Positions 1-11,069 of a stretch of DNA of 64,000 bases are shown here, in pieces; positions within the stretch are counted from its first letter, which is position 1, and each line of letters starts with the position of its first letter. The notes beneath the pieces are model-generated. The model ran no database searches, had not been told where the DNA came from, and saw nothing but the letters and a program-made list of their open reading frames with translations. Where the stretch lies: positions 1,286,046 to 1,350,045 of the forward strand of contig OX422214.1 in assembly GCA_949130495.1 (NCBI GenBank), read 5' to 3'. A program made the position numbers and the translations under genes. The DNA is from Sambucus nigra. Its lineage: Eukaryota > Streptophyta > Magnoliopsida > Dipsacales > Adoxaceae.

Positions 1-637
1 AACATGTACTTTGCATTTATTGTTTTAATGTTATTAAAACACTTGCAGTTTTTAAAATGATTTCCACTTTCGGGCTCTGACCCATTTCCTTTCAAATCTA
101 TTTTTGTAAAAACCATTTTAGGTGCCCAGCCACAAGGACACCATGCTTAGGATTCTCATACAGGTGACGAGATGTAGCTGTTTGTGGAAGCTACAGGACT
201 TTGCTAATAGACGCTTCATCTACTTTGACTCCATATTCAGTATTTTATCAGTTGTAGGGCATGTCGCCCATTCCTTTTAGACAGTTCATTTATTTCAATT
301 ATTCAGACTTTTGGCATGTAATTATTCAGGATTCAGACTTGTTATTTTATTCTTCAGTTGTGGGATTGTAGTGAGGAGTTTTGCTCCAGACTTCTATTTA
401 TTATTGTTGGTTATTTCATTACTTAGTTATGGTGAATGGATTTATGTTTTCATTATTCCTTTATTGCATGTTAACCAGACTTAACTTAAAATTTGGCAAC
501 TTACTTTTTAAATACTAGGTGGTTAGTAATTATTAAAATGTTTTCGACAGTGATGCTATTAACTGGACCAACTTGGCATTTTGTATTAATTTAATAAAGG
601 AGTAGCTACCCGGTATTTAATTTTTCGGGGTGCCACA
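1..637 (+). repeat. Tekay/Del-type LTR, 3' part (cut by window edge)
   Basis: The block ends in CCGGTATTTAATTTTTCGGGGTGCCACA, a decayed form of the LTR end seen at 25151-25182. It shares the stretch around GGGCTCTGACCC, the CATGCTTAGGATT stretch and the GACAGTGATGCTA stretch in the same order as that LTR. It is therefore the right-hand part of a plus-oriented LTR of the same family as the elements at 11765, 22094, 47310 and 61300. It is clearly older than those copies. No internal region follows it, so it is a solo or truncated LTR. Confidence 0.75.
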
Positions 638-809
638 TTTAGTAGATTTGATTGAAGTACGATTTGGGTTTGTACATTTAGCATATTTGATTGAAATACG
701 GTTAGGGTTTGGGTTTGGGTTGGTACATTTAGCAAATTTAGTGGATTACATTGAGGAGGTTTGGGTTTGTACATTTAGCAGATTTGATTGAAGTACGGTT
801 TGGGTTTTC
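638..809. repeat. Minisatellite, about four units of 36-51 bp
   Basis: Four imperfect units each begin TTTAG(T/C)A(G/A/T)ATTT and end in GGTTTGGGTTTGTACA or a variant. The second unit has an extra GGTTTGGGTT expansion. The array starts directly at the LTR end. An ORF on the minus strand (586-774) is only the repeat read in one frame. Confidence 0.7.
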
Positions 810-2899
810 ATTTTCAGTTGTTCCATTTTTTATGTTCATCTCTGCGTACAAATGAATATATCTTTGGTTTTGGTTTTAGTTTCAAAAGATTTCATCCATT
901 TTTGTTGTTTCATCTCACCCAAGATGATGGCACACATAAAGATTTTTTTTTGTTCTGGGTTTTTTTATGCTATGTTTTTCCTTTTCTATTCTATGTGTAC
1001 ACCTTTTTTATTATTTTTTATTTTGTTTTCATGAAAATTCTCATTGAGGAGAAAGTTTGTACATTTGTAACTATATATGTTTGTGTTTATTTCATGACAA
1101 CTCTCAGTGAGGAAAGAGTTTGTAAATGTATATGTATGATTGTTTTATTTTTTTGTGAAAATCAAATAATGTTTCAAAACCATAATATTCAGTTTCTGCT
1201 TATATTTTATTATTTTGTAGATCATACTTTTGGATTCATAGCACCAGGTCGAAACCAAGTATATTATATTTTGATTTAGTTTTTATGCAATATTATTTTC
1301 GTTTGTGTCAAACATAGGCACTAATGCATTAATACTATACATGTAGATGTCAAACATAGGTACTAATGCATTACTAGTTCCTTTGCATATTCATTTTGTG
1401 GAAACAATAGCAATATTATTTCAGTTTGTGTCAAACATAGGCACTAATATTTGTGTTTGTTTCTATTTGTTGAAGCTTACATATGACATTGGTATAGTTC
1501 TCATATGCTAAAAATTAATTACTTCAATTTCAATTAATTATGTTTTTTTTTCATATTTAAGGCTTTGATTTTTGTGACAGATTGACAACATGGTTATGAT
1601 GTGGATTAGCAGGAACTCCAAGTGCAACTGATGCATCGAGTCATTTTGTCGAGCTTGGTATGTATCTTTTATCTTTAGCTAGGATTTACTTTTTCTACAT
1701 CTGATTTTTATACATTTAATTAGGTTTACATGTGAGTTTTATATTTTTATACAAAGTTCTTTTGTTAACACAATAACAACCCTTGCTATTTAGTGCACGA
1801 AAGGGTGAAGGACATATTAGTCCTCTTCCATAGTCTGTGCACATCTTCTTTGTTTAGTAATGGGTGATGAAACTTAGGAATTGAATACATGAACTCCTTT
1901 TATATTTCTATGTTTAGTATGCTTGGTATTTATTAATTTGTCTCCTTTTGATGTAGTGAATTGACAAAACATAAGGTGTATAGTTCTGCTTGAGAGTGGG
2001 AACTATGGTACTAAACATGTAAGGATATGTTTCCCTTTAAAGTGCCTATTTGTTTATCGGGAAAAGTATGCCCTTTTAAGTCTTTTTCAAAATTCAGATA
2101 TTATTCAATTTTCACATATGCTATAATTTTGACATAATTCGAAAAAAATTGTAAATAGTGCTGATTATAAGCTTTGGAAATGTCATGTTTCAAAATATTA
2201 TATATTTTGCATTTTAGTGTATGTTGTGTATAATTTGGATACCAATGGTTGAGATGAATGAGGATAGATTATTTTTTTAGCACAAACATAGTATGATACG
2301 ACTAATATGGTTTGCAATTTTGACACCCAATTTAACATGAAAAAACATGACTAACACGATGATAACAACATTGACACCCATTTTAACGTGAAAACACATG
2401 TCAATTTTTACACGATTAACAACTTTTGGGTTCAAGATATCAAAGGTATACACTTTTGTTGGGTGTATGATGATTTAGTGCTTTTAGGTTATACATTGGA
2501 GATGAAACACTGAATTTTAAGTATATGATGTCATATATTTAGGTTTCAATTATGTTTTTTTAAATACTTCATAGACTCTATTTCTTAAAAACTCGATTTG
2601 AACAAATGGGGGAACAATTTCCTTTTATGTTTTTTCAACGTCAATCTTATTTTTCTTTTGAAGTCCTATTTTTTTTATATTTAGTCCTCCTTAAAAAAGA
2701 AAAAAGGAAGGTATGTTTGCGACATGATTGTATGTTTGCAAAACTTTAATGTCCTCTGAGTAGTAAGGAGGCATTGCATATATGCATATTGCATATATGC
2801 ATATCCATATGTGCAGGCAGAATATATGCAATATGCATATATGTAGATACAGCTACAATAGTTAATTAGATCGTTAGATTGTTGGTACAATTTAAAGGT
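810..2899. other. AT-rich unique DNA, no recognised gene
   Basis: No protein family is recognisable on either strand. A phrase of about 35 bases containing GTGTCAAACATAGGCACTAA occurs near 1302, in shortened form near 1346, and again near 1424, so this part is a local duplication. Around 1583-1661 a short GC-richer block lies between an AG acceptor-like site (TTTGTGACAG) and a donor-like site (GCTTG/GTATGT); it could be an isolated exon, but no product is assignable. The 163-codon ORF at 788-1279 is T-rich low-complexity sequence and is not taken as a gene. Confidence 0.5.
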
Positions 2900-3245
2900 A
2901 TATATTGCTTGAAATTTAATGAGAGAGGTTTGCTCCTCTAATTGAGTACCAAACAGATAATGAAAATTCATCGTTACTTGAAATTTAATGAGACATTTGT
3001 TACTTGAAATTTGCATATCCTCCTACTGTATCTGTTTGGTACTAAAAAGATAAGAGTTTCCACCTCCTCCTCCTACAAGATTCAGGCATCTTCAGAACGG
3101 TCTTCTCCTCGGTTGAAATTAGAGGATCTTCTTACCATTTAAAATTTCGAACGACCTGCTCCTCTAATTTCAAGCGAGCTTGCAGCTCCTCCTCATGTAG
3201 GCAATTTTTGGTACTTCATCTATAGGAGCTATTACAGGTCCCTTC
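2900..3245. repeat. Two short inverted repeats (fold-back DNA)
   Basis: GTACCAAACAGATA at 2945-2958 is perfectly inverted at 3029-3042. TTGAAATTAGAGGA at 3113-3126 is perfectly inverted at 3160-3173, giving a 14 bp stem with a 33 base loop. The phrase TACTTGAAATTT is repeated at 2972 and 3001 as well. This looks like remains of fold-back DNA or a MITE, but no flanking target duplication could be seen. Confidence 0.5.
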
Positions 3246-4095
3246 CGTTACTTTTTTTATTCACTTCACTAGACCCTTAAGTTGTATTCAATTAACTTCA
3301 GTTAAATAAGTGATTCAAATATTAGCATTTGAATTAATTGTATTTAGTTAATTTAGTGATTCGGTTAATTCATTTGTATTCAGTGATTCAAATATTAGTG
3401 TTTGTTATTTTGTCAGTTTTGCTGTTAATTATCATGTCCATTCATTATTCTGCAATTTCATTTTCTTAAAATTAAACAAGGTCAGAAGTTCCTTTTTAGT
3501 TTTGGCATTCGAGTCAGAAGTCCCTTAAAATGCCAATAACGTGTACTTTACGATGTTTGTACTGTTATATTGAACTGAGGTAATTGTGATATATTAAAAT
3601 AGGGCTTATAATGTTTATACTGCTATATTGAATTGAGATAATTGGTTTGGTTTCTATCAGGTAATTGAGGCATTTTGAATTGTGTGTCTTTGTTACATTT
3701 TTTTCAATTCAAAATTGTGTAATCTCTTTTTGTGTTGTCTTCGTTTCTTACACTAATTTCACTATTGTTTGATAACTTGAGGACTTAAATTGGGGTTGTG
3801 AGATTCTGTAGTATTGGAGTTCCAATGCGAACATTATCCTTACCGCCTATGTGTCGTTCCTTTTACTGCATCTGGTGGAGGAGGCAAAGTCACCACAAAG
3901 TTTTGAAGACAGTTAATGAGGATGTCAGGAAAGTTCACCTGGGGAAGGGGCAAAGTCATCGCTCTTACAGGAGGGCCAGTAGGTGAAGCTCACCACGAAC
4001 ACATGACCGTTGGTTAGTTCACATCGAACACGGGCCAATAAGCAGTTTGTTTCATTGAAGCTTTTGTTAGACGAATTTGATATTTTTTGTATATT
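3246..4095. other. Unique DNA, no recognised gene
   Basis: Mostly AT-rich. A GC-richer patch at about 3780-4030 contains a 62-codon ORF (3798-3986, plus strand), but its translation matches no family I recognise and it lacks intron signals at sensible places. No function is assigned. Confidence 0.5.
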
Positions 4096-4510
4096 ATTGG
4101 ATTCGTTGTTACCCCTTAAACAGGGTGGATAGTCCAATAAACAAAGGAGCCTATGCTTAATTTTTTTTTTAAATTGACACTTTGTTTTTTTGAGACATAG
4201 CGAATTTGATTGATGTATATTGTATATGTCATTTTATATGTGAATTTGTTTGATGAATTTAGACCATTTGGATGTTGTCGGACTATTTGTTATTTGTTAA
4301 GCAAGGTGAATAGTTCCATAAACATAGAAGACTATGCCCAATTTTTTTTAAATTTTGACACTTTGTTTTTTTAAGACACAATGTCAATTCGATGGATGAA
4401 TATTGTATATTTCGTATTATATGTGAATTTAGACTATTTGAGTGTTATTGGACTATTTGTTATTTGTTAAGCGTGGTGAATAGTCCTATAAATAAAGGAT
4501 ATTATGGCCA
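4096..4510. repeat. Tandem repeat with 170-185 bp period, about 2.3 copies
   Basis: The phrase GACTATTTGTTATTTGTTAA occurs at 4281 and 4451, exactly 170 bp apart. The preceding unit begins near 4096 with a diverged copy. Each unit holds a T-tract, TTGACACTTTGTTTTTTT, TATTGTATAT and ATATGTGAATTT in the same order. The third unit breaks off near 4510, where the candidate Helitron end begins. Confidence 0.7.
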
Positions 4511-4635
4511 ATTGTTTTAAAATTACACTTCGAAATTTTTTGTGTCTCACTATTACGTCCTTAGAAAAGTTATCGCCGTTTTGCCATTACGTACTTTGGA
4601 AAATTTCCGTCGTGCCTTCAGGCACGGGCATACGC

Positions 4636-4638
<3 letters not shown>
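4508..4638 (+). mobile_element. Candidate Helitron 3' terminus
   Basis: A 6 bp stem hairpin (CGTGCC TTCA GGCACG, 4611-4626) is followed eight bases later by CTAC and then a TA-rich target. Plant Helitrons end in a GC-rich hairpin a few bases before CTRR, usually CTAG, and insert between A and T. Here the final base is C, a one-base departure from the consensus. The upstream stretch rich in ACGT, AAAGTT and TTTGCC resembles the tail of many non-autonomous Helitrons. No 5' TC end was located; the tandem repeat immediately upstream may belong to the same element. Confidence 0.4.

Positions 4639-4672
<34 letters not shown>
4639..4672. repeat. (TA)n microsatellite
   Basis: About 17 uninterrupted TA units directly after the hairpin of the candidate Helitron end. 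Confidence 0.9.
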
Positions 4673-4674
<2 letters not shown>

Positions 4675-6329
4675 AATGAAGAACATGGTTACATCTACCA
4701 AACCACACTTTGTTTACTCCTTTGTTTCATCTTCTTTTTCTTCTTCTTCATGATACAATCTCTTGCGAATAAGATCTTTTAAATGCGGTATGCATACTTC
4801 GTGAAATTAACTATACCTTGAGTCTAATCTAAAGGTATCTAGACCATATCCTAATAATTATATTTTAACTTTTTATGAAATTTATGCCTTTCCAGGGACT
4901 TAATTTTGAAAAAATTAAAGTTTTGTTGTTTCTGTAGAAAACATAATAAATATTTCTTAAATTATTACTTGAATTTAGGTTTATATTTTTGTCATTTGGA
5001 GTACAATTAGTTTAATTAAATCCATACTTATTTCTTTATAGAGACTTTATCAGTATGCTCATTGGTACTGAGATTTTTTTAAAGTTGCTCTCTATATTTT
5101 TCTGTTTGGATGTATGTGCAGCTGAGTGATTTATGGATTATGGAGCAAATATCTTAATGTTTTGATTCTTTGGGAGACAGTGGATAATTCTCCAAATGAC
5201 ATCTTTATTGTTGAAGAAACACACTATTGTGAAATATAACGCGATCTCTTTATCGATGTTCTTAAACTTGAGTTTGATCTAAAGTTAATGATTGATTATA
5301 TATTGCTTTCATCAATGATGTGTGTTTGTGACTAATGTTTTGTGTTTATGCATACTAAATCAAGAGGAGTGTAATTAAAAGGTGAGGACGCAAAGGGTAA
5401 GCTTTTGATTTAAGAGACTAGATTGAAAATGACTAGTGATTTCATTTCTTGAGCTTTGCGTAGTTTAAGTCTTTAAAATCCATACTGTTAAAAACTTGAG
5501 ATGATATACTACTTTAATGTTTGATCATCAGTAATATGTTGTATTTATTTTCTTTAGGTCATAAAGTTTGCCGATATACTGTTTTCTATCAAAGTAGTTA
5601 GTTTCAAATTAATGATCGGGTCAAGTGTAATTAGTTTTGATAGTAAATTGTACTTTCGATTATTTGATAGGCAGTAAACTTTACTTGGAAAAATACAATT
5701 CTGGATAGTAATTCTTGAGTGGTAAGATCCAATTGATTGACATATACCTACATGGAAATTTACATAATAGCAGTCCTTTGAATTATGTGGTTTACGTGAT
5801 TAATTCTTTTGTGTTTGTTTCGATATCTTTAGTTAATAGACTTTTTGACATTGCAATGTTACCGTATAGAGATAATTTTTTTATTCAATATAATATGTTG
5901 CTATATTTTCTGTCAATCGTTATCATTGATCTGAATTGGTGGCGATTTATGGGGTTTATATGATCTGAATTGGTGTACAATGCCAAATGCCATGAAACAT
6001 AATGCCCGAGGAAAGTAAAGTACTACTTTGAATATGTAAACCCTTAAAAACATATACCGAGGGTTCATTCAAAAAAGAATCGGAATGTTTAATAGTTAAA
6101 TTGTAGAGCATATAAGCATAATACACACAAAATAGTAATATGTACCAAACTGTTCGAATACCTGACTATTAAATTCTTAACAAAATATTTTTTAAAGTTT
6201 ATTTACTTAAAACCAATTAGTTTAGAATTTCATTTAACTTAATAACAATTGGTCTCTCTCACTAGCATTCAGGGCCCCACTCAGAATGGCTACTAGACAA
6301 GGACAAGGTTAGTTATTACCCTCATAATA
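4673..6329. other. AT-rich DNA, no recognised gene
   Basis: Both strands were read for protein motifs and transposon ends and none was found. Scattered splice-like AG and GT sites near 5120-5220 do not delimit a convincing exon. Confidence 0.5.
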
Positions 6330-6548
6330 TTGATAAACAAGAGGTTATGCGAAAGCTATCTTAAAAAACCAAACTCGCTCCCTGTTCAGTCAGATGAAAA
6401 AAATATATGCTTTGGGAGTGTGACATACGCAGATGGGGAGTACGCAACCGAACAATTACAGGGGCTTCCGACAGAGATAGCTGAACTAACCAGATGGGCT
6501 ACCCCTAGAGCTAACAGTCTCTTTTATTATGCGCTCGACCACAACTAA
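6330..6548 (+). other. Unassigned 72-codon ORF in a GC-richer patch
   Basis: The translation is of ordinary, non-repetitive composition (it contains GSVTYADGEYATEQLQGLP) and ends in a TAA stop. Its base composition is visibly less AT-rich than the flanks, and the GC-richer character continues to about 6660. I do not recognise the protein. It might be a captured gene fragment, an organelle-derived insertion or chance. The sequence AACAATTACAGGGGCTTCC in its middle would be a useful probe. There is no promoter or splice evidence. Confidence 0.25.
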
Positions 6549-6955
6549 ATGGTGTGGGCAAACCCTGGTATTGAGAATTCCTCTAACTCTCCTTGGTCCC
6601 TTCGTATGTCAGGCCAGACAAGAACTAGTCGATAGGGTGGTCTGGTCTAATACCCTTTAAGTATTTACTTTATCTCTACTTATATCTACGTCTAACAACT
6701 TCCAGATTCTTCAAATATACACAAAAGATATGCCAAAGGACTGAAAATACTCATGTGGGGGAATTGTAAAATGTTTGATATACAAAAGAAATAGTTGTTC
6801 AATGTTCAATCCCATATCTTAAAAAACCCTAAATCCAAATATTTTCACAACTCATATTTAAAATCCATCAAAACTTTATTGAAGATAGAACTTGAATGTG
6901 AAAAGTATAGGAATCACCAACTATCGTTTATTTACTTGACTCATGAGAGAGATAA
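6549..6955. other. Intergenic DNA before the gag-only element
   Basis: Nothing recognisable. The last bases, GAGAGAGATAA, may be one half of the target-site duplication of the element that follows. Confidence 0.4.
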
Positions 6956-7267
6956 TGATGTGAATTGAGGGCATAATTTCCATTTTTGTTCATTTTGGGC
7001 AAAGTAGTATTTTTACTTTCTTTGTCATTTTTCTTTTATTTTGTTGTTGTATTTTCCTTTCTTTTGCTCTAGTATCTAGAGCTAAGGAGTAGTAATGGCA
7101 TTTTTGTAATTAGTGCCTTAGCTTAGAGCCTAAGCTACTCATTTCCTTTAAATCCCTTATAAGAATCATTTGAGGCGGACTTGATTTTGGAATATAAAAT
7201 AGTATTTCCCTCTCTGAAGGTGTGGGTTAGATTTTTTTAAGAGCCTTTTGACATGTAGTTTACGTCA
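6956..7267 (+). repeat. 5' LTR of the gag-only element
   Basis: Aligns along its whole length with 8937-9250. Contains a long T/C-rich stretch, then GCTCTAGTATCTAGAG and CCTTTAAAT, and ends TAGTTTACGTCA. Confidence 0.8.
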
Positions 7268-7284
7268 AATTGGTATGAGAACGG

Positions 7285-8875
7285 ATGTCGCTCCATATTG
7301 GTGTTGGTGTATCGGTGTATTTGTATCAAAATCCTACGCTACTCGCAATGGTTCCTAAGAATTCCAAACAACATGAAAAGAGCAATCTACAATTAAGAGA
7401 ACAAATTGGAGAGCTGGCCAAGAAGCAACATGCCGACATAAAAGAGGTGAGGCAACAACACACCCAACTCCTCGCCCAAATGTACCAACTCCTTGTCGCC
7501 CAGAAAAACCCCACCCCCACCCCCACTCCCATCCATGTGGCCTAAACCCTAACCCCTACAAACCTACCGAGATGCCCCAACCTTACTCCAACCCATCTAG
7601 ACCCCAAAACACCCACCCGACCGACCGCTCTACCCCAAAACCCCCTTCCTCCAGTCACCCAGTCCCCGACGACCAGCCCTTCACCGTTGACCCACTAAAA
7701 CCCACCTCCTACCCCTTCTAACAACTGGAACTCATACCCGGACCATCCAGCCTCCTACCTAACACAAAAAATAGCTTGACCGACCTTGTTCAGATCCGAG
7801 TAGGTCTGTTTACCTTACCCTCTGCCCGATGGCCATCCTCAGCCGACTCGATCTCGGTCCTCCCCCTCCCCCTTCCACCCAACCCATTTCCTCCCTCTGA
7901 TACATCCCCAAGATGACTATATCCTATCCCAATCCCTCGAAAACCCCTAAAAATGTCCCCAATCTGATTTAAACCCTCACTCCTACCAACCCGAATCCAC
8001 ATACCCTCCCCTCGGCTCAAATCCGAGCTAAGGACAACCCTTGCACTACAAAGCCCCAAACCCACCTATTTTTTTTTTGTGGCTCCACCTCATTTCGGCC
8101 TCTGGGCCTATTTTACCCACCCTGAGCCTCCCAGGTCATCTCCTAACCCCCTTCGGGTTGTTTGATTGCCCTGGGGGCCTGGGCCGCCATTTTGGGACCC
8201 CGAACACCCTCCTGACCCTGTGTCACACTACCCACACGACCCCACTATTATATTCAACCCTCTACTGGTCACACACCCTAACCCTCCACCTTTGGATCAT
8301 ATTCCCTCCCACCACACCTTCTCACTACTCTATTCAGGATCTTCTTCATCCTCCTCCGAGTTTGGGGATTGCCTCCTAGTGTTTTAGAGTGGATACCTCC
8401 ACCCCCATCGGATGCCCACAGCTTTGCACCACTATAGGACTGGCACTATTTATATTATGGTGAGCGTGTCCATTTGATTTGTACATGCCTCCATTATTCT
8501 CATGCCCCTCTAACACCTCCCGTACCCCAACATGTTCAGCCTCCTCATCCAGCACCTGCACAGATACCACCACCTCCCGCTGATTATGTTCCAACTATAC
8601 CAGGTGAGGTAATGGGCCTTGACGCTGATCAGGTTGAGGGACAACTATCTATGGCTCTTCAGTTTCTATCCCGCAACTTATTCGTCCTCGATAACTCCAC
8701 CTACACCGGTTCCTTCCCCAGCTCCTCCTCCAGTGACAGCTTCAGTCCCTACTTCCACTACTCCCGTTGCTCCACATCTAGGGCCTCCTACCTTCTGGCT
8801 CTACAACTGTGGCAATGTTAGTCACCGAACTTCTGATTTCTCTCTTCTCCAACATCGTGCATTACAGTTTTAGAG
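7285..8875 (+). pseudogene. Degenerate gag of the gag-only element
   Basis: The first open stretch runs to 7545. From Met at 7348 it encodes a leucine/glutamine-rich segment (LREQIGELAKKQ, LLAQMYQLLVAQ) with coiled-coil character, as at the start of many retrotransposon gag proteins. It then passes into a proline-rich low-complexity tract broken by stops and frameshifts. Near 8795-8850 one frame reads FWLYNCGNVSHRTSDF, a decayed CCHC zinc knuckle whose first and last cysteines are lost, which is the expected C-terminal end of gag. The plus strand between about 7500 and 8360 is strikingly C-rich and G-poor. No pol remains, so particles would have to come from another element. Confidence 0.55.
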
Positions 8876-8936
8876 GGTGATTCGGTTCGTCTTCCCCTTT
8901 GAGTTCGAGGATGAACACTTTTCAAGGAGGGGGGAT

Positions 8937-9250
8937 TGATGTCAATTGAGGGCATAATTGCTATTTTTGGGTCATTTTGGGCATAGTAGTATGTTATTTT
9001 CTTTTTGTCATTTTTCTTTTATCTTGTTATTGTATTTTTCTTTCTTTTGCTCTAGTATCTAGAGGTAAGTATTAGTAATGGAATTTTTGTAATTAGGGCC
9101 TTAGCTTAGTGCCTAAGCTACTCCTTTCCTTTAAATACCCCTTGTAAGCCTCATTTGAGGCAGACTTTATTTTGGAATAGAAAAGAGTATTTCTCTCTCT
9201 AAAGGTGTGTTAGATATTTTTAGGAGACTTTTGACGTGTAGTTTACGTCA
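8937..9250 (+). repeat. 3' LTR of the gag-only element
   Basis: Begins TGATGTCAATTGAGG immediately after a G-rich polypurine tract and ends TTTACGTCA. It is about 90% identical to the 5' LTR by eye, so the insertion is not recent. The Leu/Arg-Phe-Glu-rich reading just before the tract is typical of the 3' end of gypsy coding regions. Confidence 0.8.
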
Positions 9251-9274
9251 GAGAGAGAGAGAGAGAGAGAGAGA
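9251..9274. repeat. (GA)12 microsatellite at the LTR edge
   Basis: Follows the 3' LTR directly and passes into GATATTTG. The left flank of the element is also GAGAGAGATAA, so the run may have grown from the target-site duplication. Confidence 0.85.
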
Positions 9275-9489
9275 TATTTGAAATCGTATTTGAGTTATAG
9301 TTATATTATTCTTTTGATATGGTAATTGGTATCTCCACCAAACCCAATAAATAATAGTAGTATTTCACCTTAAATAATTATCCCAAATTCCTTGGTTCAT
9401 CTAATTCATATATTTTGTTATTTATAATTTTTCTTTATCATTATGGCTGCGACTATAGGTGATTTTGGTAAATATAACTATTACTATTT

Positions 9490-10985
9490 TCATGCATAAA
9501 GAACCCATCATAGAGCCTCTAAAATCTCTGGGGAAAAAATCCTAATAGGAGCTTGACCAGGAGAACCTTTAGAAAGGCCATCACTATTGAGTTCAATCCA
9601 CATCGAAGGAGGAGGAAGCCAGAACATAGGGGTGATGACATGAGCTTTGCTAGGACAACATTTTACTTTGAGATATTTGAGTAAAATAAGGCCAGTGGTT
9701 GTGTTGTTCATGTGACCAGGTGTAATTTTAGACTCTACATCAAGCCATGCAATCATAAATTTTTTCTTTTTTTGAATATTTGTATTGGTATTTTGGAAGG
9801 CTTTAAGGTTCCTGGCTCTCCAAATAATATCAAAGATATTTTAAGGGAATGCAATCCATAAATTAAAGATTTATGGACTGAAATATTGCTTAAGAGGGGC
9901 TGCGTTCTACAAATTAAATCTTCTGTAATGCCTTTTCTACAAAGAATGAGAGAAATGACATTCAATAAAGAGGTGGTCATGGGTTTCCATATATTGATCA
10001 CAGAGAATTCAGTGTGGGTCAACTACAAGACCACTTCTATACACATGGTCAACGGTTGGAAGCCTACCATTTAATAGTCGCTTACTAGAGTTGAAATTCT
10101 TGTGGGAATAAAAGATTTCCACAAGTTCATGGTCCAAGGAGCATGAGTATTGTGAGGGGAGAAAAATGAGTAAGCATCCTTCAAAGTAAGGGAGCCATTG
10201 CTAGAGTAGGGCCAAATTCTAGTATTAGTTGTTGGGGGAAGTGGTAGAGGGGTGGAGAGAATGAGGTGAGATATATGGGGAAAATCATCAGTGAGGTTAG
10301 GAGGGATGCCCCGAGATTGATATTGGATGATGGTTTGAACAGGGATATAGTAATGGGAGAGATATATTCCTAAAATAGTGGAAATGGATTGACCACCCCA
10401 GTTATGGTTCAAAAAATTGATGTCCCTGCCATTGACCACAACCCATTTGCAGTAGAGGTTTATAATGGAAATACACTGCTTGAAACAAGGCCAATCTGAG
10501 GATTTTTTTGTTGGAAAAACTTTCTTTGTGGAATTGAATTGGTTTTGAAAAATTTCTCTAATGAGTGTTCATTGCAAGGATATCCTGACTTTGTTTGAGG
10601 TTAGCAACTTTGTTAAGAGCTACTGTTTTCTAACACCAATACCCCCACATCTTTGGGAAAGAAGGTGAGTTTCTGAGCCACGATAAATGGAGCATTTTTT
10701 AGTCAAATTCATTAATAAGAAAAAGTTCATTGTCTTCATTGGTAAAGGGGTTGTACATAAGAGAAATACAATTACACTCTTGGCATCTATAAAGATAAAG
10801 ACCCTTTTACCAACGTTGGTGTCCCCATTTTTAGAGGAAAACACATAGCCGCTCGACTTCAATCTCTTGCCAACGAGGTTAAAGCCAAGATTGAGGGTTC
10901 GAAATGTAGATCCATCTCCATTGCTGGCAGAACATAATGCATCAAATCTGTCATCCAACCCACTCTACTGCAGAGTATTAAGATT
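9490..10985 (-). pseudogene. LINE (L1-type) ORF2 C-terminal remnant
   Basis: Reading right to left: near 10620-10650 CGGIGVR, typical of the linker after a non-LTR reverse transcriptase. Then 10500-10400 has VVVNGRDINFLNHNWGGQ, followed by a zf-RVT domain to about 9900, where a tryptophan-rich segment, LPTVDHV and a C-x2-C...DHLFIEC zinc-binding pattern are visible in alternating frames. Finally WIELNSDGLSKGSPGQAP at about 9560-9620 is the start of an RNase H-like domain as in plant LINEs. Several stops and frameshifts break it. The RT core itself is missing, so it is 5' truncated, as LINE insertions commonly are. It adjoins copia RT remains on the same strand. Confidence 0.65.
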
Positions 10986-11069
10986 TACATGTGGCATGTG
11001 GGATTAATTAAGAAAGTCCACTCTTAGATTATGAATTTCCTTTGGACTGTATGCTGAGAATATTATTGA

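Larger units (their letters stand above)
6956..9250 (+). mobile_element. Complete short gag-only LTR element (TR-GAG-like), copy 1
   Basis: Two direct LTRs of 312 and 314 bp (6956-7267 and 8937-9250) start TGATGT and end ACGTCA. A primer site TGGTATGAGA (7271-7280) lies three bases inside the 5' LTR and resembles the initiator-Met site TGGTATCAGAG with one change. A purine tract AAGGAGGGGGGAT (8924-8936) abuts the 3' LTR. The interior is only 1.67 kb and has gag traces but no protease, RT or integrase. That matches the terminal-repeat-with-gag class of non-autonomous plant elements. A second copy lies at 46482-51528. Confidence 0.75.

Noticed and set aside
788..1279. 163-codon ORF on the plus strand
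   Set aside because: Phe/Tyr/Cys-rich low-complexity translation of T-rich DNA; no domain, and no start or splice context.
2945..3042. MITE with TGTTTGGTAC-type ends
   Set aside because: The inverted arms face the wrong way round for such an element and no target duplication is seen.
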